A stretch of DNA of 64,000 nt from Stropharia rugosoannulata. Taxonomy: Eukaryota > Basidiomycota > Agaricomycetes > Agaricales > Strophariaceae. Position 1 is the stretch's first letter, and the number at the start of each line of letters is the position of its first letter. Of the stretch, positions 21,601 through 31,629 are shown piece by piece. The stretch covers positions 62,001 to 126,000 of the forward strand of contig JANCIK010000015.1 in the NCBI GenBank assembly GCA_028532985.1, read 5' to 3'. Under the pieces are notes generated by a model. The model was not told the origin of the DNA. It was given only the letters and a program-made list of their open reading frames with translations, and did no database searches. The translations under genes were made by a program, and so were the position numbers.

Positions 21601-22145
21601 ACTTCGTCATAGATGCCTGGGGGAATGCGCATATTTCCCATAACCCAAGGTGTATGTGGAACTGTGGCAATCTCAACTGGAGGAAGAAGTCTTCACGAAA
21701 ATGTCCGCGCTCGCTGTCGTCCCATGCGAAAGCATCCTGGTGTAGGGTCATAAAATGGTGCATGAGGGCGCGCTCTTTGGCCAGCGAAATGTGCCAGAGT
21801 GCTGCTTGTCGATGATATCATGGCGTTCAGATGTATAGCGGCCAGTAGGTTGGAAAGGTGGTGGTTGGGTGCTGAGAGTGGGCATGTTCTCGAGGGGTCG
21901 CCCTGTATATTGCGTACTATGCGGAATTGTTCTGGGCTGCTTGTCTTGACAGGTCGGGTCTTCTTAGCTACTGGCTTGTACTTCTTCTTCGCAAATGTCG
22001 AAGCAATTTTGTTGTTGATTACTTGAGCATATAAATGTCGAGAGATGGTGGCAGGGCGAGATGAGAATAGTGTCTGGGTGTCGAGAGTCGATTTAATTAA
22101 ACTGTGGGTCAGATTGGGAGGTTTGCGCGATGTGGTGGATACCAA
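18700..22145 (-). pseudogene. Broken pol: reverse transcriptase, RNase H, integrase
   Basis: Read leftwards. The RT fingers start near 21,640 (GVFEPSNSSYRSRWFCVVKK). The RT palm follows with GGILDLYVGYDERAI, FGALRLTKLPMGWTNSV and the YIDD catalytic motif near 21,190. RNase H runs at ~20,680-20,330 (SVDTSYIAIGHILSQ; QPKLELYGLYRA; HGPDGLSRR). The integrase zinc finger is near 19,860-19,740 (HDNLGHRGYY...CYLCQIRK), and its core has YVDTMHLP, VTDNSTPF and NGMVEVSH giving the D,D,E triad. The C-terminal GPF module (RPRYLGPFVFI) is near 18,950. These domains copy the element RNA, remove the RNA strand and insert the cDNA. Frame changes fall near 21,440, 21,105 and 19,150, so no single open frame covers pol. 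The pre-RT region with repeated Lys (KKKYKPVAKKTRPVK) is at ~21,990. Confidence 0.9.
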
Positions 22146-22351
22146 AGGTCGATAAAAGAGGGATGATATAAATTGGGAATTTAATTTGAGATGGGGTGGA
22201 AGGGGAATAGAGTCTGGATCACATGCTGAGAGATATGAGTATGATAATTGAGACGAGGATTCTACGCGTTGATATGCATTTATATGAGGGAGTCCTTGTG
22301 CATCGAGGTGTATACAAAGCGCTAGGAGCTCGCCATCATCGCCTAGATCCT

Positions 22352-22840
22352 CTATCCTCGAAAAACCTCCACACGAGACTTGGTAATGCGCGGCTGGCCT
22401 CGTGGATGCGTAGGTATGGTGGCTGAGCGTCCTGAGTTTGGGTCCATAATTGTTATAGTGGTATCTTCGTTGGGGTATGTCCAGACTATGCTAGAGGTCA
22501 GTGTATCGAAAGGACGTCCCAATAAAATGTCGTATGCCGGTGCACGGATGATGTGGACTTGTAAATAGACTGTAATGTCGTTAAATCGAAAGGGAACGTT
22601 CCGAGCAAGGCCTAGTGACGCGTTGACAGTACCATTGGCTGACTGCATGTGCAGGATGACATTTGGGTCGGAAGAAATCCCTAGGTCATGGCATACACCT
22701 TCGGACATGGCAATTATTTGCGAGCCTTGGTCTAGTACACATTCGACGTGCTGATTATTATCCACTAGCGGAAAGACGGATCGGAGGGATGATGACTCTG
22801 GTGCAACCTTGAGTGTCACTGAATCAATGTCTGGTGCTTG
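22352..22840 (-). pseudogene. Retropepsin-like aspartic protease domain
   Basis: VECVLDQGSQIIAMSEGV carries the aspartyl active site as D-Q-G-S in place of the usual D-[ST]-G-[AS]. ILLGRPF near 22,510 is the conserved flap/C-terminal motif seen in Ty3/gypsy proteases. It would process the Gag-Pol polyprotein. The Gly of the DxG motif is kept; Gln at the second position is unusual. The true frame continues upstream across a frame break at ~22,840, where the preceding gag frame ends prematurely. Confidence 0.75.
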
Positions 22841-24626
22841 CCCGGGGCGGAGTGAGCGATAATATTCATCGTACTCATCCGGTACAACATATGCGCCAGG
22901 CGGGGGACTACGATGCTGACTGTTTGGTATAGCAAATGTTGACGCGGCTGGAAAAGGTGTGGGCTCGTAGTTATTGCCCTCCTCTTGTATATATGCAAGC
23001 TGTGTTGCGTTGGGGTCCTTGAAGAGTCTCTTAGCGCTTGTGGCTTCGCGAACACGGTTTCGTACATCCGGGAGATAGACAAAATGTCGCCTATCGTTGT
23101 GTCAAGAATGGGTGTGCTCAGGAGTCGGTCAAAGACCTTGTCAGTCGTCGCCGGGTTATGAATTGGTGCCATGGTCTTGTATGCAGGTTCCTGCCTCCTT
23201 GGTGCGTCAGGAACTGCAGCAGGCGCGCCTACATTGCGCATGTGCGGCGGAGCATAGCTGGCATCTGGTACAGTACGGTAGGGATGCTCTGGGGTGGTAT
23301 TACGAGGTGCGGGATTGGCTTGCGGCGTTGTCGACCTGGTTGGGGAAGTGGGCATAGCTTGGGGTGCTGGTGGAGCTTCCTGAGGGATATTGGTTGGTGC
23401 TGAGTCGTGTTCGTCAACTTTGGCACCTGCGCGTGCCTTCTGTGCGCGTGTCTTGACCATGGGTGAGTAGTTAGGGTCCTTGCGTAATTTTAGATTAAAT
23501 ATTTCCGCTTCTAGAGATGCAATCCGCTCTGCATCTGTTAGCTGATAGGACATGTGCGAGTATTGACTATTGTTGGTATGAGAGACGTCGTAGAGCATCG
23601 AAGATATTCCCTGCTGGTTGGGATTGCGCTTGTGCCATTCATCAAGCCGATCTTTGAGGTAGGTGCCTTGAATCTCCCTAGGTACGAATGCTCCAGATGG
23701 TAGGACAATTTTACCGTCCTTGGTACTGCGCTTGCACTTTCCGGCACGGATATATTCGTCTACAATGCTGCACTCACGTATAAAGTGATCCTGACCGCAA
23801 AACGCGCAGCCAGAAGGCCGTGAAGCATTGCTGGGGGTTCCTGAGGTACGATAACGATTGTTGGGTCCGTTATTGATAGCCTCGATGATTGTCTTCGAAA
23901 ACTCCGAGAGTATGTTGCCAAGTTGCTCAACCTTCACTGCTCCTGAGTCCACCGGAGCCGGTTGCGAATATCCCACAGGTAATGCGCCAGGGATCGCGAC
24001 GAGAGAAGCAGGGTGTATAGTAGAGTAGTCACTGGGCATAATACCCGCAAGCACGGCGCAGCCTCGTATACCTGCTCCAACGTGTAGGGATTGTTGAGGC
24101 GATGGTCGGGGTGCTTAATGTGAAGCCGTCCGCGTATAGCTTCCCAAAGTGCGGCGGGAATGCCACGGATAAATGCGTGGTACTGGTCGACGGTGCCGAT
24201 GCGCTGCTTGTCCATGAGGTACTTAGAGATCGCTTGGAAGCGCAAGTGATACTCTGTGAGGTCAGACAGGGACCTAATACCCAAGCGCTGACGTTCTCCG
24301 ATAAGTAGGTCTAGATCCCGCATATCATAGCGGCTGTCTTCGTCCGTGTAACTGGACATCAACGCGTCCTTGAAGTCCTTGAAGGTACTGAGTGCATTGG
24401 AATACTCTGGGACCGCTTCCCATAGGTCTGCAAGGTCGCTACTGACGTAGCTAGTCGTGTATTGCTTCTTCTTGTCTTCATTTGTAATGTTGCAACGCTT
24501 AAATAAAAATTCTAGCTGAGTGAAAAATCGAGGGAGCTCGTTGGGATGGCGTGGATCGAAGGTAGGTGCGCCTCTGTCTCCACGGAGAGGCATGAGTGGA
24601 TAATTAATTGCTGGGGCTGCTGACAT
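22816..24626 (-). pseudogene. Gag polyprotein, frame-broken, with zinc knuckle
   Basis: Starts MSAAPAINYPLMPLRGDRGA. The capsid-like part has the pattern WEAVPEYSNALSTFKDFKDAL and LTEYHLRFQAISKYL typical of fungal Ty3 Gag (coat protein that packages element RNA). A nucleocapsid knuckle CAFCGQDHFIREC lies near 23,790; the spacing is CX2CX3HX4C, one residue shorter than the standard CCHC between the second Cys and His. The frame changes near 24,060 (after VYEAA) and again near 23,070, where the C-terminal part switches to a frame reading QLAYIQEEGNNYEP. Upstream of the first ATG the same frame stays open back to ~24,940 without an ATG. Confidence 0.8.
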
Positions 24627-24957
24627 GTTTGTCGACGAAGGTAGAGGTGGTGGGCTTGGTTGTTGGTTTAAGGGATCCGGGGTAGGTGTTGTGGGCGTCG
24701 GAGGGTGCTGGGATGGTGATACGGGCCCTGAATATGGCGAGGGAAGTTCGTAGTCTGGTGATACTGGTGTGTAGCGAAGATTGGTTCTTGGGAGGTTATT
24801 ATGTCGAGCTAAGTGGTCGGGTACTGAAATAAACAGGTCGAGGTCGTTTCCTAATTCCTGTTCGAGTGTCGGTGGCGATTGGAATATGTCAATGGTGAGT
24901 TCACGCTCTGTGCGACGGCGTAACCGGGGAGGCGTGATGGATGGCTGGAATTATTTA

Positions 24958-24977
24958 GAACCCCGCGGTGGGCTCCA
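24958..24977 (-). other. Primer-binding site of the retrotransposon
   Basis: On the minus strand, two bases after the 5' LTR, TGGAGCCCACCGCGGGGTTC begins with TGG and is complementary to a tRNA 3' end finishing ...GGGCTCCA, so it can prime minus-strand cDNA synthesis. I cannot name the tRNA without a tRNA set from this genome. Confidence 0.85.
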
Positions 24978-24979
24978 AA

Positions 24980-25872
24980 TGATGTGCTGACCACGCGCCG
25001 GCCGTGCCAAACACAAAAGAGTGTAAGATAGGTGCTGGGAAATCACGGTGTGCAAGCGGTTCTGGTAGGCTCCGATCACGCCTGGTAAGTACAGTAAATG
25101 TGTGTTGTATTTTGTGGGTATGTAAAATGGTATGGTATCTGTTGCTGGATCTTCAAGACGAGGTACGGCGACGAGGCGAACGATGGCGGCGGCGAACGAT
25201 ATAGTGAGCACGGCGCTCCGGTATACGAGTGAGCACGATGCTCCAGGACTTGAGACGACGAGGGGGAGAATCACTTCTTATTTTTATGGGGGGAGTACAT
25301 ACATGCTTTTATACTGGATGTAAATATAGGTAGTAATGAGGGAGTAGTAAGGAAATTTTAGTAGAATGAATATGAGAGAATGCCATAGAAAATATTACGA
25401 AGCAGGGGCAGTAAAATGAAGCTTAGAAATATGAGATGAAAAGAGGAGTGGTGGTTGTAATGGAACTTTGTAAGGAAAGGGGCAGTAAATGTGTAGTAAA
25501 ATGTAATTAAAATATGTAAAACGGAGTGTACATGCCTAAAGATGCTCGGAACATACCCCTTTAGTGGAGTGGGGCTGGGGGACACACAGAGCGGCCGCAT
25601 TTTGTTGTATAAGTGCGTGTCCGCGGAGCGTGGGAGTTTTCCTGTTGTTGGTGCCGATGCTGTTTTTGTGGTGTTACCGTTGCGTTTTGCTGACTAGTGC
25701 TGCCGTAGGCCGATGTCGGACGGTGCGGTGGTGCTCGGAAATGGCGTGGAATGGAGAGTGGTATGGAGGAGGCCATAGGAATTTCTATATTCCGTGTGCG
25801 ATGATGCGGCATGTGTCGTGGGAATTATCCGTGTGAACATTTACAGAGGCTAGCGTGTGCGCGTGCGCATCA
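24980..25872 (-). repeat. 5' LTR of the Ty3/gypsy element
   Basis: Nearly identical to 17,429-18,323 and carries the same TGATG...CATCA ends. It should contain the element promoter and would drive leftward transcription. Confidence 0.92.
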
Positions 25873-26135
25873 CCGTCTCTACCTGTCCATTGTCATACTT
25901 AGTGAGAGCAGGCGGTCGCGGCTTATTCGCGAGCTTCTGCGAGCGGTGTGCTGGCTGCGGGGACACATACATAGGCGGTTACACGCAGCTGCCAGAGTCC
26001 CAGCAACAAGGATGAGGCACAACCTCAGAGACAATGGGGTTGCTAGGGGTCATGTATGCCGGAGCATCGAGGTACCAGTCGCGACGCGAAGGCGGATAGA
26101 AGCACTCCTGGTATGACTTGAGGGCGATGCCGGAA
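25873..26135 (-). pseudogene. 5' half of the gene interrupted by the LTR retrotransposon
   Basis: Two exons read leftwards: ~26,135-26,024 (GIALKSYQECFYPPSRRDWY) and 25,954-25,873 (PAHRSQKLANKPRPPALTKY, ending NGQVET at the element). The intron between them is GTTGTG...CCCCGCAG, 69 bp, phase 0. The last codon is split by the insertion and continues as GMLGVQYE at 17,428. The original 5' start is not resolved; likely further exons lie right of 26,135. Family not recognised. Confidence 0.6.
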
Positions 26136-26885
26136 GGTGGAATGACTCAGGCCTCAGGCCTCAGCGAGGTACGTGGGTGAGGAGGAGAGAAAGGAAACCG
26201 GCTAAATAATTGATGGTGTGCTCCGAGGAAATGGCGGCGAACGCCGGCTGACACAGCCGTCGTTTACGGCCTACTCACGGCCGCTTATAGATATCCAAAT
26301 TCCTTCCGCGCCTTGCAAACATAGTCCCCAAAGCCACTAGACTCAGGGACATTTATACAGAAAGCATGAAAATCACAGTATATCTATATCTATACTTAAA
26401 ATGGTGTGTTCAGGTCGTTGATAGCGATATGCCGCAAAGCCGGAGGATGCCGTGGCAATGCCGAACGAATCACCAGAGTACGCGCGGTCGTTGTGAGGTC
26501 TGGAGGGCCGCTATAGCGCTAGGATACTCTTTCCCCAATTGAGAATACCCTTTTTGGAATCCTTCTAGTTAATTCCACAAGCTCTTTCTGACGTTCCGCG
26601 CAGCTGCCACGTACACTTGTGCTTTCGAGCGCTCCTCATTCACCTGGAGTCATTCTGAGGAAAAGCGCTCGCTTGTTGTGTTTGGCCTCTTTGACCCATG
26701 TCACTATGTCTACTTGATCATCATAAATTTTCAGTGGCATTTTTTCAGTTCCTGCGTGCATACATCTTTAATAGATCTTTAATTAGCTTTAATTGTTCAT
26801 TTGAAAATCGGAGATGTTCGCATGGGATTCAGCCCGTGTTTTTCCATTTCTTTTTGAGGATAAACACATTCTGTATGACTGTGGT
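26136..26885. other. No gene resolved
   Basis: AT-rich to mixed sequence with the short duplicated word AGGCCTCAGGCCT near 26,155. It probably includes the 5' part or promoter of the interrupted gene. No convincing exon was found. Confidence 0.35.
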
Positions 26886-27596
26886 TTAGTTAACGTATTG
26901 CGCAGTAGTGGGAATCTTGTCCCAAATTTGATACATACTGTATATAGTAAGTAGCGCTGGGTAGCAAAACTTGTGCAGAACATGCATCACCGCGTTCCAT
27001 AAAGGACTTCCTCCGGGATCCCACGCTCCCGCAAAGTTGCCAATCGACGCTTCAATTTTTAGCGAGAACGGGTTCGCACTGCTGGCGCCTACCCATGTTT
27101 CATGGCCAAAAATGTGGCGAGGATGCCACCAAAAACATGACATATCTGGAAGCATATTTTTGGTCCCCAAACACAGGTCGGCACCAGCAGTGTCGATTGG
27201 TCTTATTCGATTGCCGACGCTTACCTTTTGGAGTAAGGAAAAACGAAATAAGAACATATCATGCACGTGAGGGTAACATGATAATGTCACACAGGGGCTT
27301 TCCGAAGAGCCGGGAAGTAAAATACCGTCATCGACATGAGCCCTAAGCCGGCCTTGCCGAATCAATTCACACAGGGGGGGCGACCAGCCAAACTCATGTC
27401 GTAGGTCATGCCCAGGCAGCCAATTGGCTTTATACTGTCCCCAGTGTACTATAGTAGTGTTTTGCGAGGAGAAATCATAATAAAATGGTATGTTAATGTG
27501 ATCAATTGCAAAGCAACGGATGTTGACCGCCGTGAGAACGATGCGGCCATTTGCAACGGGCGAAGCGGATTGCGCTGAGCAACCAAGCGCGGACAC
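26886..27596 (-). CDS. Uncharacterised 236-codon open frame, weak
   Basis: A single uninterrupted minus-strand frame without a clear ATG at its beginning (first codon GTG). It contains Trp-rich segments (FYYDFSSQNTTIVHWGQYKANW, here read only as composition; SCFWWHPRHIFGHETWVGAS). No domain, signal peptide or splice model could be supported. It may be an exon of a decayed gene or chance. Confidence 0.25.
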   Translation of the reverse strand: MSALGCSAQSASPVANGRIVLTAVNIRCFAIDHINIPFYYDFSSQNTTIVHWGQYKANWLPGHDLRHEFGWSPPLCELIRQGRLRAHVDDGILLPGSSESPCVTLSCYPHVHDMFLFRFSLLQKVSVGNRIRPIDTAGADLCLGTKNMLPDMSCFWWHPRHIFGHETWVGASSANPFSLKIEASIGNFAGAWDPGGSPLWNAVMHVLHKFCYPALLTIYSMYQIWDKIPTTAQYVN

Positions 27597-27599
27597 TTT

Positions 27600-29240
27600 T
27601 AAAGCTTATGTTCCCTTTCTGTTTGTGCTCCATTAGCTTAGTGTTGGTTTAATGTGAAGATTTAATGGGGCTTTAAGCTTAAGATAATAAGTAGTGGCAA
27701 CATATTTATCTGTGGCTCGCTCAGTGACTTGCGGCTGTGCAGTTCCGTTGGAGTCCCGTGGCCCTAATGGACTCCAAGTCGAAATGTTCCTGGTTCCTAC
27801 GACTGCTTCACTTTGCTCTCTCGCATCATTGCTTTTTAATGGCGTGCAACAAGAATTAAACTTCCTTTGTCTTCCTCAGTGCACGTTTTACTGTACCACT
27901 ATGGTAATTACCTATCTAATGCGCATGTATTAATCTAGGTACATAGAACAAAGTGTCAGTAGCTCAGCGGCGACCATGCCGTGTGGCAAGGAGGCGGCAG
28001 CAGAGCAACTGTGGTCAATAGTGGCTCGCCGACCGTGCCGTGTTGCAACCGGGCGGCAGCAGAGCCACTGTGACGACATGTAACAGTAAATGGAAAAAAC
28101 AACATTACCATGAGGCAGCCGGAGGTTGTTGGACCCTGGTGTGCCTGGATCGAAAAAGACCAATCGACTGAAACCTCATTTTTAGCGCGCCTTGCGGGGG
28201 ACAAGATGATTGCGTTGCAACCGCATAGCGCTAGCTAGAACACCACAGCCGCCGTGATATTCCCTTTTAGCCATTGGTTTGTGCTGCGATATTGAACTCG
28301 TTTGCGTGGTCAAAAATAACATGCTTTCGTCTTCACGGTGTTCAATGGCTGCTCAATCATAGGATACAACCCTTTTGAGTCCATCTTGATGCGCCTCTCT
28401 TGCAGGATTAAGAACACTTAATAGCATCAGAAGTAAGGCAAACGTTCAGTGGATGGCTCAAAAAGAGCGTGAATGCTTGTTTCTTTAGAAGCACCAGTCA
28501 TCAACAAGTCTGCATAAGTGTCGTATGCACATAGAAGCCGCCAACTGCTGTGCTGAACGAAAATGGTAATGTGTGTGTGCGCATCGCGCCCACATGTTTT
28601 TCACAGGCAAAGTAGCCATAAAAAAATACCACTGTTCCCATATCTCCATGCGGATAGCGCAAACTTCAACATCTTCATCTTTTTTGGTATTTAAGGGCGG
28701 GCGGGGAGCATCGAACAGTCAGAACATCGTCCTTTTCTTCTATCCTTCTCACCCACAGCAGGTCCTACTACTCTTTTCCTCACGGTTTGCCGTCGCGCCT
28801 TGCAAAGAGACGTGGGTAACAGGACGCATAACTGCGTCGTGTTGCGACTGTACGTCCTTTCCTATCATTATTTTTGCGGTTGTACTTATGTTCTTTTAGG
28901 TTTTTTGCAAACTAGACTTGCACCACTAAGTCAATAGCCTAGGCTGAAGCAAGCAGTTCACATTGAGCCATGATTATACGTATAGTGAGTGAACATATGT
29001 ACCATAATCTTGACATCTAATAACAAGTCGTATAGTACTTGTCCTCCCAGGTAGCGGCCCTTCTCGTTTAGAGGACATGTTTATACACAAGAAAGACCCC
29101 AGGTCAGCGCGGTTGGTCTCCACCATCGAGACCATTCGCGCGGCCCACCAGTGATGACACTGAGCAGAGAAGGCATGGCCATGGCCAGAGGTACTGTGCA
29201 TCATAACATCCTCTAGACAACAACAGTCACTGACAGAAGC
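27600..29240. other. No intact gene seen; small two-copy repeat
   Basis: Around 27,965-28,075 a ~55-bp block occurs twice, with CC(A/G)TGCCGTGT(G/T)GCAA and GGCGGCAGCAGAGC(A/C)ACTGTG shared. A pyrimidine-rich stretch at 28,640-28,800 resembles a fungal promoter/leader, but no coding frame with splice support follows. Confidence 0.35.
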
Positions 29241-29249
29241 GTGTTATGG

Positions 29250-30025
29250 ATATGTAACAGCTGCTGTTGACCTTTGCTACACCGGTCATCGTAAGTCACC
29301 TTCGCTCACTTCTACAAGTACCACTGTTGCTGACACTCTCTTAATCAGGATGTCTCCTCAACGGTGTTTGAGATGGACGACAGTCCCGCGGTGACAAAGA
29401 GTAAGTCTTTTGATAATATGAATCACTCACTGTACTGTACTGACGATGGGCGAATCAACAGACTCCCATCATCGCCTGTATCACGGGACAGCGGGTCTGC
29501 ACCAGGGCAAGGTGTGCGGGCCCCAAGAGCCATCGAGTCTCCCGTCGTAAGTCAATTCACTGAAATAATTTATTAATACAGACTACTTACCTGTTTATGT
29601 AGTTCGTCGCCTAGGTGTTGGGCCAGAACCCAGTTGCAAGAGTTGGAGGGCACCATTCGGCAGATGCTGCCGATGCTGTCACTCAATGTAACAGCATCAG
29701 GAGCAGCAGCACGGCCGCAGCAACAGCAACACGCCTAACATCAATATCAACACCGGCAGCAACAACACCGAAACCGAAGCAACAGCAACAGCATCGGTAT
29801 GGGGTTGCGGTCATGGACCGAAGGTGGTGGAGGACGAAGACGAGCTTATCGATTACACCCCAAGATTCAATCGCACGGATGGTGAGTCCCATTCAGCATT
29901 CACGTGCATCTTCCATCTCTTTTTCGCCATCCTGAGTAATAACGGTCGCTTTTGGCAGGTATACGTCGAGAATGTGGACCCGCATCACTGGTGTGAGTAT
30001 TTTGATCAGCGCTTCTTTTGGTGAT
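29250..30025 (+). CDS. Tentative intron-dense orphan gene, model incomplete
   Basis: Good splice pairs define small exons: GTAAGT at 29,281 to TCAG at 29,349; GTAAGT at 29,401 to AACAG at 29,461; GTAAGT at 29,546 to GTAG at 29,602. Phases agree for an exon ending FEMDDSPAVTK, the next reading SHHRLYHGTAGLHQGKV, then RTQLQELEGTIRQMLPML. A further in-phase pair joins VVEDEDELIDYTPRFNRTDG (before GTGAGT at 29,881) to IRRECGPASLV-stop at ~30,000. Ser/Gln/Asn/Thr-rich repeats lie in between. The start and one internal junction are unresolved. Family not recognised. Confidence 0.35.
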
Positions 30026-30852
30026 TTCATCCTTACAAGGTGTATGTTTAGATAACTCCACCTGCGCTTCTGGTGCAATAACACGCATGAATAATTTTAT
30101 AAAAATTGTAGGTTCAGTAGCCTACTTGTAGGACAAATGAATTTTATTTGCTATTTACTCAGATGTATATACACATGTGAAGCAAAATTATATAACCTTG
30201 TTTAGTTGTGCAATACATACTTAATGAGTACTGTTAAAAAAATATATAACACAAGGGTGTTGATCAATTACTTAAGCTCCTTGCTTGCGATTTTCCCTTC
30301 CTTTCATTCAAATGTAACGATTGGAGAACCTCCAAGCCCCTCTTTGAACTTCCTCATGTGAAGATCAGGTGAATGAGGCACGCCGTACGCCTGCAGTACC
30401 ACTGCGCCGTGCTACTAGATGTAGTCAGGAAATTGGTCAGATGCACAAGAGCATGTGCACTGACGAACAGGGACAGATCGGATGGAGATGGAGAACAGGA
30501 GACTCTCCCGCTCTCCATCCGTTCCGTTGCTCTCGGTTAGTGCACAGCGCTATCCTCAACGCGGAAGCTGACATCGACCTTCACTCTATCCGGGGCCCGG
30601 GATCCCCGCGCTACGCTGCGTTACCACCATTTGCGTTTGTGTCCAATACTGGCCCGGGTCTGGGCTCCCTCACCGCCATAGCTGTGCACTCTCTGTCGTA
30701 CTCTCCATCACACCCTGAGGTATGCAAGGCAAGCGCGTCTCAGTCCCTGTGTCGCACGAGCTAACCCAGCGAGATGAGTTGAGTTGAGAGAACACCGGAG
30801 GGGCCCAATATGCGCCAATCAAGTTCGCAACATAAACACACAACACAAATCC

Positions 30853-30861
30853 TATAAAAAT
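30853..30861 (+). promoter_or_regulatory. TATA box of the small secreted protein gene
   Basis: TATAAAAAT lies 138 bp upstream of the ATG at 30,991. It is placed by motif and distance only. Confidence 0.5.
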
Positions 30862-30990
30862 AGATCACAGTGTACTGTATATCCCAGCTGGCCTCACCCT
30901 GTGCACTACACAATACACAGTAAGCACTGCGAAACACTGGCTACCTAGTCCACAATGCTACGCCGCATCGTCCCATACTTAGCCTAAACA

Positions 30991-31296
30991 ATGCATTTCG
31001 GGAAGCTCCTTCTCTGCCCACTCATTTTACTTGCTGTACACTGCGTCACCGCAGCCCCAACTTCTCATCCCCACGGGCAGTCCGGACGCCCCTCCTATTC
31101 TACCTCTGAGTACCGGGACCGCTATGCCCGGATTGACCCAGCCGTACGCAAGGTGCACATGTCTACCGCATCCAAGGTACGCAAAGTGTGAGGGAAATTC
31201 TCTTTGTTACCTCACGCTCACTATGCTTCGTTATTCATTATGCTCCAGGACGTAGTGTGGGATCCCGTTGAGAAACGGTTCAAGTTCAAAGTCTGA
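30991..31296 (+). CDS. Small secreted protein, 77 residues, two exons
   Basis: Exons 30,991-31,176 and 31,249-31,296; the 72-bp intron (GTACGC...GCTCCAG) is phase 0. The N-terminus MHFGKLLLCPLILLAVHCVT is a clear signal peptide (charged Lys, hydrophobic Leu/Ile/Val core, probable cleavage after TAA near residue 22), so the product should be exported. The mature part is ~55 residues, basic and Tyr/Arg-rich (YRDRYARIDPAVRKVHM), and ends DPVEKRFKFKV. It has no cysteine in the mature part, so it is not a disulfide-stabilised effector type. A TATA box lies upstream. Small secreted proteins of this kind in mushroom-forming fungi are usually lineage-specific; no function can be assigned. Confidence 0.65.
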
Positions 31297-31629
31297 AGTG
31301 GTGGCACTTGACTTCTGTGTGCTGACGGAGAGAAAAAAGAACAGTTCCGAGCAGATAGACTGAAGGCCTTTTGTATTTCATTTAGCAATATGATTATAAA
31401 GTGTCCTGTAGCCGAGTATGTTTAAAAAAACTGTGGTAGAAAGCGCAACCAATCGCCATGTATAAATAGACGACTAGCCGAAGCGCAAACAAGCGTTGGG
31501 TTTTGCTCGGAGGTATTATACTTTTCAACATTGTCCACCTAACGAACAAGCTTAAGCTCCCCGGGCTTGCGACATATATCTCCCTCACTTACTCTTACAA
31601 GTTACAGGTGACAACCCTCCCGCTTCTGA

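Larger units (their letters stand above)
17429..25872 (-). mobile_element. Ty3/gypsy LTR retrotransposon, complete structure, frame-broken
   Basis: An 8.44-kb element on the minus strand with two ~893-bp LTRs (17,429-18,323 and 24,980-25,872) ending TGATG...CATCA, a CCGT target duplication, a tRNA primer-binding site, and gag, protease, RT, RNase H and integrase in Ty3/gypsy order. No chromodomain is visible after the integrase. The LTRs differ only at about three small spots (near 17,482 versus 25,034, 17,498 versus 25,048, and 17,627 versus 25,174), all indels or adjacent changes, so insertion is recent. Yet the coding region changes frame at least five times (near 24,060; 23,070 to 22,830; 21,440; 21,105; 19,150). 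It is therefore either a non-autonomous copy or carries consensus errors. Confidence 0.93.
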
